From Streptomyces sp. NBC_01689 (GTDB lineage Bacteria; Actinomycetota; Actinomycetes; Streptomycetales; Streptomycetaceae): a stretch of DNA of 64,000 nt. Each line of letters starts with the position of its first letter. Positions within the stretch are counted from its first letter, which is position 1. Below, in pieces: positions 16,096-23,943 of the stretch. Position numbers and translations under genes: made by a program. The stretch is from assembly GCF_036250675.1 (NCBI RefSeq), contig NZ_CP109592.1:5704001-5768000 (forward strand). Reading direction: 5' to 3'. The notes under the pieces were generated by a model. The model was not told the origin of the DNA. It did no database searches and saw only the letters and a program-made list of their open reading frames with translations.

Positions 16096-16952
16096 GCGAC
16101 CACTCGCTTCCATGCGGCCCGCAGGCGGACTTCGGATGCGGAGTGGCCAGCCGAACGGAAGCGGACGGCCATCTCGCGGTAGGAGAGTGCGGGCGTCTCG
16201 CTGTTGCGGATCTCGTCTACGAGCGTGTCGAGGGCCGCGTCACTGAGGGCGGGCGCGGTCTCCAGCGCGGATGTCAGCGGCTCGAGGGGACCCCAGACGG
16301 GCAGTTCCCAGCGGGGTGTGACGTCGGGTGTGACGCGGTGCGTCACGCTGGTGAGTGCCCTGCCAGTGTCCTCACCATTCCGCGCGCTCTCCAGCGTCGA
16401 CCAGGCCCGGGAGAGGGTCTGTGCGGTCTTGGCCTGGACGCGGGCGACGCGGGCGCCGGCGTCCGTCACGGCCGTCAGCCGCGTCTCCTCGGTGCCCGCT
16501 TCGGCCCGCAGTCGAGCGCGGGCCACGGCCGCTTCGTCCCGGGCTTCCTGCTGGACACCACGGATCATGTCGAGGGCGCGCGGGGTGAGGGCGGTGCGCT
16601 CCCACATGCCGTGCACCAGCCACAGGGCCTTGGCCGCGAGGGGCAGCCAGGCCACGGCCAGCCACGCGCCCGTGTTCCCTTCCGCGGTGAGCGCGTGGGC
16701 GACCAGAACACCGGTGGCGACCAGACCGAACGACCAGCCGACCGCGGTCACGGCCCGGCTGTGGTCGCCTTGGGCGGCGAGGCGGCGTTCGTAGGCGAGG
16801 GTGGCGAGCCAGCCTCCGTCGATGCCCAGACCGACGACGAGGGCGACGGGCCACGGCATTGCCCTGCCGAGCCACATCATGACCACGGCGAGGGTGAGGA
16901 CCATGGACACGGCCGTCATCGCGACGGCGGGAAGTGCGGTCTTGGCCTTCAC
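16092..16952 (-). CDS. Membrane protein with C-terminal DNA-binding-like tail (SpdA/DUF2637-like)
   Basis: 286 residues from GTG 16952. Four hydrophobic segments in the first 125 residues (ALPAVAMTAVSMVLTLAVV; WPVALVVGLGIDGGWLATL; VGWSFGLVATGVLVAHAL; WLAVAWLPLAAKALWLVHG), then a long charged helical region and a C-terminal domain ALSYREMAVRFRSAGHSASEV that looks like a helix-turn-helix. This is the plan of the DUF2637/Spd-type proteins next to traB in many Streptomyces plasmids. Translationally coupled on both sides (GTGA with the gene upstream, ATGA with the gene downstream). Confidence 0.65.
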   Translation of the reverse strand: MKAKTALPAVAMTAVSMVLTLAVVMMWLGRAMPWPVALVVGLGIDGGWLATLAYERRLAAQGDHSRAVTAVGWSFGLVATGVLVAHALTAEGNTGAWLAVAWLPLAAKALWLVHGMWERTALTPRALDMIRGVQQEARDEAAVARARLRAEAGTEETRLTAVTDAGARVARVQAKTAQTLSRAWSTLESARNGEDTGRALTSVTHRVTPDVTPRWELPVWGPLEPLTSALETAPALSDAALDTLVDEIRNSETPALSYREMAVRFRSAGHSASEVRLRAAWKRVVA

Positions 16953-17212
16953 GCCGCACCGCCCACCGTGTCGGTGGTGCGGTTGGCGAGGACGCGGTAC
17001 TCGGTGAGGACGCGGGCGAGGGCGCGGCGGACGCGGCGGGTGTCGACCTCGTTCGGGGTGTGGTCCATGGCGATGATCTGTGCATCGATCAGGTCGACGT
17101 CCGCCCGGATCAGCGGCATCTCCCGCTCGATCGCGTCCAGCTCCGCCTCGGTCGGTTCGTTCCAGTCGGCGAACGCGGTAACGGCTTCCTGAACAGTGAC
17201 GATGGGATTCAT
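16949..17212 (-). CDS. Small conserved element protein, unknown (DUF6284-like)
   Basis: 87 residues: MNPIVTVQEAVTAFADW, then TEAELDAIEREMPLI and RRVRRALARVL. Acidic, helical, no TM. It begins the coupled block 17212-15271 and overlaps the next gene by 4 bases. Similar short proteins precede Spd-like genes in other Streptomyces integrative elements, from memory; DUF6284 is my best guess at the family. Function unknown. Confidence 0.65.
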   Translation of the reverse strand: MNPIVTVQEAVTAFADWNEPTEAELDAIEREMPLIRADVDLIDAQIIAMDHTPNEVDTRRVRRALARVLTEYRVLANRTTDTVGGAA

Positions 17213-17250
17213 TGGGTCGTGTTCTCCCTAGTCGGTGGTACGGCCCGACA

Positions 17251-17280
17251 GCGCCCCCGGAGTTCCAGCTCCGGGGGCGC
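17251..17280. terminator. Strong hairpin between the first small gene and the rest of the operon
   Basis: GCGCCCCCGGAG (17251-17262), loop of 6, CTCCGGGGGCGC (17269-17280): a perfect 12-bp GC stem inside the leftward operon. It should stop or attenuate transcription unless polymerase is modified; see the boxA-like leader at 17643-17662. Confidence 0.6.
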
Positions 17281-17300
17281 GCGCTGTTATGGGGTGGGTG

Positions 17301-17480
17301 TCAGTCGGTGATGGTGATCTCGATGCCGGGGTGCTTCTGCCGGCTCAGCTCGTTGCCGATCGCGGTCCGGGCGTCGGCCCGACTGACCACGTGATCGAAG
17401 TGCGCGGTGTCACTGACCTGCTCCCGCTTACCGGTGCTCAGGTCCGTGACAGTGGCGGTGAAGCGGTAGCTGCGCTTCAT
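17301..17480 (-). CDS. Small protein at the head of the leftward operon, unknown
   Basis: 59 residues: MKRSYRFTATVTDLSTGK, then AHFDHVVSRADARTAI and ending GIEITITD. Beta-strand-rich, no TM, no recognised family. First gene after the repressed leftward promoter, about 290 bases downstream of the predicted start site. GGAG at the expected distance is weak (GGAGCCCTG). Confidence 0.55.
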   Translation of the reverse strand: MKRSYRFTATVTDLSTGKREQVSDTAHFDHVVSRADARTAIGNELSRQKHPGIEITITD

Positions 17481-17642
17481 GCAGGGCTCCTGACGTGTTG
17501 ATGGGGGCGGGCCTGGCCGGACGGCTCCGGTCTCGGCCCCTGTCGCCTCGCTTGCACGACCGCGATGGCCAGGCAGGCGAGGGGAGGCAGCGGCCGTCAC
17601 CCGGGCCGCCGCGGGGACGGGGGTTCCCCGTCGATTCGTCGC

Positions 17643-17662
17643 ACTGTTGAGTTCTCAAGGAA
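17643..17662 (-). promoter_or_regulatory. rrn-leader-like boxA antitermination sequence
   Basis: On the minus strand it reads TTCCTTGAGAACTCAACAGT. This matches the conserved (T)GTTC(T/C)TTGAGAACTCAACAG sequence in the leader and spacer of actinobacterial rRNA operons, where NusB/NusE-dependent antitermination begins. No rRNA gene is near. It lies about 110 bases into the predicted leftward transcript, upstream of a strong hairpin at 17251-17280. Confidence 0.6.
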
Positions 17663-17748
17663 CGACCAGCAAGGGGCCCCACGTTGAGGCGAGCAATCCC
17701 AAACCGGCACGGCCCGTTGGCAGCTCAAAGAAGAGCCGCCACCTCGCT

Positions 17749-17820
17749 GTCCTAGGACTGCGAGCGCCTTGAGATGACAGTGGCATGCAGTCCTAGGACT
17801 GTCAACAGTCCTAGGACTGT
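17749..17820. promoter_or_regulatory. Three CAGTCCTAGGACTG operators over the leftward promoter
   Basis: Palindromes: core GTCCTAGGAC at 17749-17758, CAGTCCTAGGACTG at 17788-17801, and ACAGTCCTAGGACTGT at 17805-17820; the last two are 18 bp apart. On the minus strand TTGACA (17800-17805) and CACTGT (17777-17782) form a -35/-10 pair with a 17-bp spacer that is almost exactly filled by the middle palindrome. This is a textbook repressor site; the adjacent GntR protein at 17853 is the obvious ligand, as with KorSA-type control in pSAM2. Confidence 0.78.
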
Positions 17821-17852
17821 GATTCACTGGTTCGCGTCGAGAGGAGTTCTGC

Positions 17853-18650
17853 GTGGCACCGAAGTGGCGCGACCTGGCGGACAGGCTCGCGGAGCAGATC
17901 AAGAACGGTGAGTACGCACCGGGCGCCCAGTTGCCCCAGATCAGGGAGTTGGTCGACGCAGGAGAAGGCTCGAAGGCCACAGTTCACCAGGCCTATAAGG
18001 CTCTGGAGGCCGAGGGCCTGGTGACGTCGACACGGGGCCACGGCACTGTGGTGCGTCCGCGCACTCCCCTTAAGCGGCTTGGTATCGCCCGCTACGACAA
18101 GGCGAAGTGGCGTGACGGGGACGAGGTGGCGTTCATCGCTGACCGAGTTGCTTCGGGACGGGCCTATAAGCGCGACGAGCAAACGCAGACCGTAAGCCGT
18201 GTAGAGGCGAACAGCCTCGTGGCGGACGGGCTAGGCGTCTCAGTCGGCTCTGAGGTGTACGCGCGCGCCCGCCTCGTGAAAGAGGGAACGCAGCCGACCC
18301 ACACCCTGACTAGCTACTACAGACCAGAGCACGTCGAGGGCACACGCATCGTTGACCCCACCCCTGGCCCTGCCGGCCGTGGTGGCGGATACCGGGTTCT
18401 CTATGACGCCGGTTACGAGATCGACCACATGAGAGAAGCCTTGTTCGCCCGAGTCCCGACCGCGGACGAGATGCAGCTCCTGCAACTCCCTGCCGGTGAG
18501 CCCGTGGTCGAGCTTCACCGGACTACCTACACCGCAGACGGCACGGCGGTCGAGTTCGCAGTGGGTATCCACTCAGCGTCTCGCTTCGCCTGGGAGTACG
18601 ACTTCAAGGTTCCGGACTCGGCGGTAAAAGACAGGAAGGGCCAGGAATGA
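17853..18650 (+). CDS. GntR/HutC-family repressor of the element (KorSA-like)
   Basis: 265 residues from GTG 17853 with GAGGAG upstream. The N-terminal winged helix (residues 1-70: WRDLADRLAEQIKNGEYAPG, then GSKATVHQAYKALEAEGLV, TRGHGTVV) is standard GntR; the C-terminal UTRA-type ligand domain spans about 80-260. It starts 33 bases from the nearest operator palindrome and probably represses the leftward replication/transfer operon and itself. In pSAM2 a GntR protein (KorSA) does this through pra. The effector that relieves repression is unknown. Confidence 0.88.
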   Translation: MAPKWRDLADRLAEQIKNGEYAPGAQLPQIRELVDAGEGSKATVHQAYKALEAEGLVTSTRGHGTVVRPRTPLKRLGIARYDKAKWRDGDEVAFIADRVASGRAYKRDEQTQTVSRVEANSLVADGLGVSVGSEVYARARLVKEGTQPTHTLTSYYRPEHVEGTRIVDPTPGPAGRGGGYRVLYDAGYEIDHMREALFARVPTADEMQLLQLPAGEPVVELHRTTYTADGTAVEFAVGIHSASRFAWEYDFKVPDSAVKDRKGQE

Positions 18651-19321
18651 TCTCGGTGCAGACATGGGCAGATGCCCGGCTTCTGTGGGACTACCACCGC
18701 ATGCACCACGATCCGCGACCCTGTTCGGTGGCTGTCGGTCTGGGCAGCCACGACCTAGGGGTGGCTGACGTGACCGCGGAGCTCTTTCGCCAAGGCATGG
18801 CGCCGGTCATCGTGTTCACTGGGGCCACCAGCCCCACGACCCGATCACGCATGCCGCGGGGAGAGGCAGTCCACTACCGGGAGCGAGCATTGCAGCTCGG
18901 GGTCCCTGACTCCGCCGTATTCGTGGAGCCGCGCGCGACGAACACCGGCGAGAACATTGAGTTCACGAAAACACTACTGGCAGAGGCCGGTATCGCGGTC
19001 TCGGCAGTCCTGCTCGTGAGCAAGCCGTATGAAGAGCGGCGCTCGTACGCAATGATGCGGAAGCTCTGGGCCGAGGTAGAGGTGGTGTGCGCGTCCACAC
19101 CGATGAGTTTGGAGAAGTACGCCGACTCCATCGGGGATGCTCACATGGTGATCGACATGATCGTGGGCGCTCTGCAACGGGTGCTCGTGTTCCCTGGCTT
19201 GGGTCTGGCCGTCGAACAGGATGTCCCAGACGCAATCGAGGCTGCCTACGAGCGGCTGTGTGCCGAAGGGTTCACTGGACGGCTCCTGCCCGCTGACGTT
19301 GCCGCTCGTCCTGGCGGGTGA
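18647..19321 (+). CDS. YdcF-like (DUF218) protein
   Basis: 224 residues, coupled to the GntR gene (ATGA overlap). DUF218 hallmarks: AVGLGSHDLGVADVTAELFRQ, GEAVHYRERALQLGVPD, ATNTGENIEFT and LLVSKPYEERRS. No TM segment, so it resembles the soluble YdcF type that binds nucleotide-like ligands rather than the membrane SanA type. Cotranscription with the repressor suggests that it senses or makes a signal controlling the element; this is inference. Confidence 0.8.
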   Translation: MISVQTWADARLLWDYHRMHHDPRPCSVAVGLGSHDLGVADVTAELFRQGMAPVIVFTGATSPTTRSRMPRGEAVHYRERALQLGVPDSAVFVEPRATNTGENIEFTKTLLAEAGIAVSAVLLVSKPYEERRSYAMMRKLWAEVEVVCASTPMSLEKYADSIGDAHMVIDMIVGALQRVLVFPGLGLAVEQDVPDAIEAAYERLCAEGFTGRLLPADVAARPGG

Positions 19322-19666
19322 TGCCGGCGCAGGCTGCAGACCGGCGGCGCGGTAGAGCTTTCTCTACTTCATTAAGGCCCGCGCACGGCGCGGGCGCGCG
19401 CCGCCTTGCCGGCGGGGCCACCGCCCTGTCTTCGCCAGCGGCGGCCCAGGGGCGGCGCGCTAGCGACAGCGGTCATGAAGTGGGGGGACACCCTCTGTGG
19501 ATGAGGCGGTCGACTCCACAGCTTTAGGCATCCACCTTGGGGCGAGCCTCTAAGATCCTGGCCCCAACGTCGTGCCAGGTCCACAGACTGCCCGACTCGC
19601 CGGCAGCTTAAGGGGCCATGATCACTCGCCCCAAAGCAGCTCCATCCTAAAGCCGCTCCACCGACC
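19322..19666. other. 345-bp intergenic region with one GC hairpin
   Basis: Separates the rightward regulator pair from the leftward cargo genes. GCCCGCGC (19377-19384) pairs with GCGCGGGC (19388-19395), a likely terminator for the YdcF gene. No other feature seen; GC content falls sharply from about 19,640 onward, marking the border of the cargo. Confidence 0.55.
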
Positions 19667-20290
19667 TCACATTGAGGCGGCCGCGTCGCTTCCCTGCGCA
19701 GGAACGCGTGCTGTCGCGTCCGCTGCCTGTTGCGACAGCTTCTTGTAGCCAGTTGCAGTGATGCTTCGCCATGTTAGATAGAAGCCGGCCGCACAAAGTG
19801 ATCCACCCAAGATCGCAACAGAAAATAGATTCAGCCGCCCACTTACTGGAAATCGCCAAATCGTCAAGGAAGCTGCAACTATCAAAAGCAGGCAATTCAG
19901 GAACCACCCGCGACAAATCCTCATGCGCGATCTCGCGTAGTCCGACATCGCAACCAAGTGCGGAGTGTCGAGAATTGCCTTTCGGGCTTCGTTGTGCGCA
20001 GAGCTGGTGGGAAAATACCTTCCCCGAAGTCGCCTCCTGGGCGATGTGAGGAGATAGTCTGCGGCACGGTCAACCGCAATCCCCAGAGCATACGCAGCGG
20101 CAAGGGCGAAACCTGAGACGGGTGGCGAGGAGAGGATTGGAGCAGCTCTCCGCATTTCCGTGTAACCAACGAATGCAGCAATGCAGCCAAAAAGGCCAGC
20201 GAGAGCACCGATACCGACAACCAAAACCTCAATAAACATTGCCGTGGCGGCGGCCACACCTGAAACCTCAGGCTTGCTAAGTTGGCTCAC
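19667..20290 (-). CDS. Four-TM membrane protein, putative effector of the cargo module
   Basis: 207 residues from GTG 20290, overlapping the upstream stop by 4 bases. TM helices at about 15-43, 56-81, 129-147 and 153-174, with a basic cytosolic segment (SPRRRLRGRYF to RSRMRICRG, 83-128) between TM2 and TM3 and a polar C-terminus. No known family. Its strict coupling to a RelA/SpoT-domain protein recalls the pairing of nucleotide-synthesising enzymes with 4TM effectors in signalling defence systems, but no specific homology is claimed. Confidence 0.7.
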   Translation of the reverse strand: MSQLSKPEVSGVAAATAMFIEVLVVGIGALAGLFGCIAAFVGYTEMRRAAPILSSPPVSGFALAAAYALGIAVDRAADYLLTSPRRRLRGRYFPTSSAHNEARKAILDTPHLVAMSDYARSRMRICRGWFLNCLLLIVAASLTIWRFPVSGRLNLFSVAILGGSLCAAGFYLTWRSITATGYKKLSQQAADATARVPAQGSDAAASM

Positions 20291-21264
20291 AGAGAAACAC
20301 CCCAGGCGTCTGCCATGTCATTCAACATCGATTCTGGAAGTTCATCGATCCAATGCCCATGCAGCAGAAGCTTCGAGCTGGATAGGCGCTCAAAAATAAT
20401 CAAGCTCTCTGGCTGACTAGCGAGAATGTAGCGACCGTGACGTAAGAAATGGTCACTTTCAGGCCCGTAGTCTCTGTAGGCGCGTTCGAGATCACCTCGC
20501 CTGTCCTCGATAAATCTGGAGAGACGCTCTGAGTATGTAGAAAAATCGGGGATTGTCTTAACCAGAACATCAACCACCTCTTCGGAAAGGTCACGTCGAG
20601 GCTCATGCTCTGTAAACGTGCGGAAAAGGTGCTCAACTTCATCTAGGAGGTGGTTACTCTGGGCAACATCGGGGTGTAGTGCCATGGCTTCGACCCCCCG
20701 TCGGACCTCAAGATCGTAGAGCTCGATCAGAGCAATCAAACGGTACAGCGAGCGTCTGACATTGGATGGTACGGCTGGCCCCTCAGCCTTGTACATGAGC
20801 TTGTGTGACATCCTCGCCCACAAGTCGATGGCCTCGGTGCGAATCTGCACCTCGCACTCGTAGGGATCGCCGTTATCGCTAAGTTGGTCACCCGACGCCA
20901 TCACCTGAACGTGTAGCCTTGGATACTGAAGACGATCTTCTGCGCCTGCAAGGAGACGATCGTCTTCCGGTTCGCCCACTACGGTGAGCGACTCCTGCAC
21001 CAAGTGCAGCATGGGATCTAGAAGGCCCTCATGCTGCACAACTACGCGGACGCCGGCCTTGTCAGTGATCTCTTTCCAAGGGTCGGCGTATCCCCTGTGT
21101 TGAGCCTTAGTGACAAAGCTACTGACTTTCTTAGCGCGGTAAGAGATCTCGCAGTTGATGCGTGCTCGCGCTGCCCGTCGCCTCAAATGGGCCGCAGTGA
21201 GCTTAGCGGCCACTTTGATACGAGGGCGCTCGTTCCGATATCGAGAGAAGACCTCATCTGGCAT
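20287..21264 (-). CDS. RelA/SpoT synthetase-domain protein (second copy in module)
   Basis: 325 residues from ATG 21264, seven bases after the preceding stop; starts at 21300 or 21369 would overlap the upstream gene. RSH synthetase features: ISYRAKKVSSFVTK (ATP-binding basic helix), ITDKAGVRVV with D68, and YECEVQIRTEAIDLWARMSHKLMYK with E138, the two expected metal ligands. The G-loop is unusual: QYPRLH instead of GYxSxH, though Tyr114 and the His are kept. No hydrolase (HD) domain. The C-terminal half (170-325) is helical and unassigned. It may be a diverged small alarmone synthetase, a toxSAS-like pyrophosphokinase, or a regulatory partner of the copy at 22648. Confidence 0.75.
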   Translation of the reverse strand: MPDEVFSRYRNERPRIKVAAKLTAAHLRRRAARARINCEISYRAKKVSSFVTKAQHRGYADPWKEITDKAGVRVVVQHEGLLDPMLHLVQESLTVVGEPEDDRLLAGAEDRLQYPRLHVQVMASGDQLSDNGDPYECEVQIRTEAIDLWARMSHKLMYKAEGPAVPSNVRRSLYRLIALIELYDLEVRRGVEAMALHPDVAQSNHLLDEVEHLFRTFTEHEPRRDLSEEVVDVLVKTIPDFSTYSERLSRFIEDRRGDLERAYRDYGPESDHFLRHGRYILASQPESLIIFERLSSSKLLLHGHWIDELPESMLNDMADAWGVSL

Positions 21265-21271
21265 AGTGGAA

Positions 21272-22435
21272 TCACCCGCGATCGGAATTATCTCCATCAT
21301 CCGCAGCGGGGGCGCCTTTTTGCTCACTAGACTTTCTGCTAGTACGCCTAGATCCACCCGGCGGTGCATACGCGGTGGCAGTGGTTACCGTGCCCGTAAT
21401 CGTGACACTGGTGGTGCCATCACCCTGGTCCTCGAGTACGAAACCTGCCTCGGAGATTTCATCTGGACCCACAGGGGCCACAATGAAGGCGCCGTTTGCA
21501 AATCCGACTCGCATATTTTTCAGTCTTTTTTCTAGATGTTCTGTGTCTTTGTCGAACGTTCGACAAGGAACTTCGGCAGCCTCTAGGTATTCGATAAAGG
21601 CATCTCGATGAGGCACTGCCAAGTGTTGTTGAGCAAACGCGACGGGGTTGAGGAAACGCGTGGGGCTCTGGAGCTCTGCCAACGTCGCAACAACGTAGTT
21701 GATTCGAGTGTCGGGATCGACAACGTACGAGTTGATCCATTCTGTAGCCGCATCGTGAAAACGACGAGTCACTTCGCGGGGCTCGTTTTTCTGCATGCAC
21801 CCCAGAAAACGTTCCAAGAAAAAGACTGCCATCTTCCCTGACAATTGACGGTCGGCTGCCCAGCCTTCGATTCTTTCTTCGCCAATGCCCGATTCTGTGA
21901 AGAGTGCTACCTTGTGAATCTTCGATTTCTCGGTAAACAGCAAATCCGCAAGGTACTTCATGTCGAACGTGCGCAAGCCGTCGACCACTGTTTCGGTAGC
22001 TTGCATTCCCGTCTCTTGCTCGAGCTTGACGATCAATAAGGCTTTATCGTCGCCCAAACGGGCATCCGCTACGAGAAGCAACCCTGCCGAGTTCACACCT
22101 GTTTGACTGCTCCGAAGGAGGTGTACCAGATCTACAGACACGTCGACGAGGTTGGATTCGCCAGTCAAAAACGCGTATACGTAATCAGGGAGCGCAGATT
22201 TGGAGTCTGGATTTTCGATTACTTCGCGCCCGGTTGATGCAAGGACACCCCGAAGCCGCGCCTGGAGTGCAGTTCGCACATCGTGGCTTAGCGCGCATGG
22301 GGCCTCGCTTAGGGCAATCGGCTCGCTGGGATCTGTTCGTCGGCGCTGCGGCACGACATGAACGATCGCTTGATCGATGACGAGATCGCCAAAGTCTGTG
22401 CGCAACGCTTCCCACCCGTAGTCCCCTGCCGGCAC
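21272..22435 (-). CDS. NdpA/YejK-like nucleoid-associated protein (tentative)
   Basis: 387 residues from GTG 22435 with GAAGGT upstream. The order of motifs resembles the 37-kDa nucleoid-associated NdpA family: VIDQAIVHVV near the start, SAGLLLVADARLGDDKALLIVKLE in the middle, then GKMAVFFLERFLGC, and a C-terminal FANGAFIVAPVG barrel-like segment. The last 45 residues are low-complexity Ser/Gly/Thr/Arg. NdpA proteins bind DNA; similar folds occur in phage-defence operons. It lies 7 bases upstream of the second RelA/SpoT gene, so they are coupled. If not NdpA, it is an unknown protein. Confidence 0.5.
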   Translation of the reverse strand: MPAGDYGWEALRTDFGDLVIDQAIVHVVPQRRRTDPSEPIALSEAPCALSHDVRTALQARLRGVLASTGREVIENPDSKSALPDYVYAFLTGESNLVDVSVDLVHLLRSSQTGVNSAGLLLVADARLGDDKALLIVKLEQETGMQATETVVDGLRTFDMKYLADLLFTEKSKIHKVALFTESGIGEERIEGWAADRQLSGKMAVFFLERFLGCMQKNEPREVTRRFHDAATEWINSYVVDPDTRINYVVATLAELQSPTRFLNPVAFAQQHLAVPHRDAFIEYLEAAEVPCRTFDKDTEHLEKRLKNMRVGFANGAFIVAPVGPDEISEAGFVLEDQGDGTTSVTITGTVTTATAYAPPGGSRRTSRKSSEQKGAPAADDGDNSDRG

Positions 22436-22647
22436 GGCCGCCGACCTTCGTTAGTCCCCCTACCGCGCACTGTTGCCGTGGAACGTGCTGCAACTGCAAC
22501 CTGACCCCCAACAGGGCGCGTGCACACGTATGGTGACACACCGCCACAGCGAAGGGGAGGTTGCCTGCGCAGCTCTCTGAACCGAGGCCTCCGTCCCACG
22601 CGGCGGGTGTGTCCCCCCTGAGCCCGAGAATCGAACAATCGCTCGAT
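22436..22647. other. 212-bp spacer inside the cargo module
   Basis: Separates the RSH-HEPN gene from the NdpA-like gene; probably carries the leftward promoter of the three-gene unit 22435-19667. No clear promoter hexamers seen. Confidence 0.4.
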
Positions 22648-23943
22648 TTATTGCTTCGGGGGTTGTTGATCCGTGGTGGCAGACACGTCAGAAGGTGGGG
22701 TGCGTTTCAAAATCTCATTGATCCAGTTGATTCGCTTTGTGGCCTCATCGAGTGCGGCTACGGAAAAATCTCGACGCAGATGTACAACGTCATTCCGCGT
22801 GCGCCGAAGAGATTCAATCTCTTGGACAAGGTTTGGTGGAAACTGTAGAAGCTTGAGTAGCTGGCCTACCGGAGCAGATGAACGATGAGATAGGCCCACG
22901 CTTTGAGCTAGCTTATTCAGCAATAGTTCAAGATTTGCCCATGCCTGCATGAATTCGAGCATGGCGCTGCCTGTGCTTCGCGAGGTACCCGGTGCCCCGG
23001 AGTGGCCTACGTGCGAACGGTCCCGGATATCTTCATAAACCGCGTAGCGGCTGGAATCCTCTGCGAGCAAGGCGTCCACTACCTGCTCCGCCAAAGGTCG
23101 CTCCTCCACCGCACCATGTAGCGACTCGAGATATTTTTCCATTTCTGCGGGTGTTGCCTTATTGAGGTATTTGAGCAATGCGAAAAGATCGTCGACTTTA
23201 CCAAGTCCGGCATCGCCTACTGGCTCATCAAGAGTTTCACTGGCGTGCCGGAGTAGGTGCGCTGCAAGCTCATAATGATTGAGGAAGTGGGCGCCGTTAC
23301 GGGCAACGCGGACGTCGCCGGCTTCTTGCAGGAGTCGCAGAGATACTTCGCCGGCTATCACAAGTCCATTGAGTTGATCGAGGATCACATGTTCCTCGTC
23401 TGAAAGCTCTCCCGCCATCTGTTTGTAGGCCAGGTCGTGGTGCACCTCTGACCAGGCGTGCATGAGCACAGAAGCTACTTGGATTTCCACTCGTGCTTTC
23501 AAGTACCTCCTATCTGTGTCGCCGATGAATTTCTCCTTGAGTTGCACCCTATAGTGCACTGCAGAATATCCAGAGAAGCGTCGATTCGGCGTTTGCTCCT
23601 CGATATCGGGGAATACTCTCTTGTCGTCCCATGAATCAAATAGGCGCACGATCGCACTTTCTACCTGCTTCATTTCGCCAGGGAAGTAAAGTGCCACTCG
23701 GACTCCTGCCAAGTCGACAATGTCCGCATAGATGCTTTCAACTGATTGGTACCGCTTCTCGGAGTCCCGTTGGCGGCATTTTTCCCTGAGACGTTCGATG
23801 TCTTTTGCTCGATGACTGACGATGCATCGGATTCCCGACGACCGGAGGTCGCTTTCCAAGGTATCTGAAACGAGGCGCGCCGCACGATTGTAGAAATCGT
23901 ATTCTTTTGTGTAACGGTCAATAAATTGCTCGATAAAGTCCAT
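22648..23943 (-). CDS. RelA/SpoT alarmone-synthetase domain fused to a HEPN-like domain
   Basis: 431 residues; ATG 23943 has GGGAGG at the ideal distance. Residues 15-175 are a complete RSH synthetase domain: SHRAKDIERLREK (44-56), IVDLAGVRVALYF with D77, the G-loop FSGYSAVHYRVQL with Tyr126 and His130, and VEIQVASVLMHAWSEVHHDLAYK with E153. All catalytic positions look intact; no HD hydrolase domain. After a helical linker, residues 325-413 form a helical bundle with R383-N384-x-x-x-H388 (RRTRNDVVHL), the RNxxxH signature of HEPN ribonucleases. It probably makes a (p)ppGpp-like or pyrophosphorylated product and may cleave RNA. Base composition is clearly lower in GC than the element backbone. 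First gene of the module. Confidence 0.8.
   Translation of the reverse strand: MDFIEQFIDRYTKEYDFYNRAARLVSDTLESDLRSSGIRCIVSHRAKDIERLREKCRQRDSEKRYQSVESIYADIVDLAGVRVALYFPGEMKQVESAIVRLFDSWDDKRVFPDIEEQTPNRRFSGYSAVHYRVQLKEKFIGDTDRRYLKARVEIQVASVLMHAWSEVHHDLAYKQMAGELSDEEHVILDQLNGLVIAGEVSLRLLQEAGDVRVARNGAHFLNHYELAAHLLRHASETLDEPVGDAGLGKVDDLFALLKYLNKATPAEMEKYLESLHGAVEERPLAEQVVDALLAEDSSRYAVYEDIRDRSHVGHSGAPGTSRSTGSAMLEFMQAWANLELLLNKLAQSVGLSHRSSAPVGQLLKLLQFPPNLVQEIESLRRTRNDVVHLRRDFSVAALDEATKRINWINEILKRTPPSDVSATTDQQPPKQ

Larger units (their letters stand above)
17481..17852. promoter_or_regulatory. 372-bp control region between the leftward operon and the GntR gene
   Basis: No gene. It holds, from right to left, three CCTAGG-centred palindromes with a leftward promoter (17749-17820) and a boxA-like sequence (17643-17662). 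The remainder (17481-17640) is GC-rich leader with no feature that I can name. Confidence 0.75.

Noticed and set aside
17643..17662. Remnant of an rRNA operon
   Set aside because: Only the boxA-like sequence is present; no 16S, 23S or 5S sequence is nearby, so a regulatory use is more likely.
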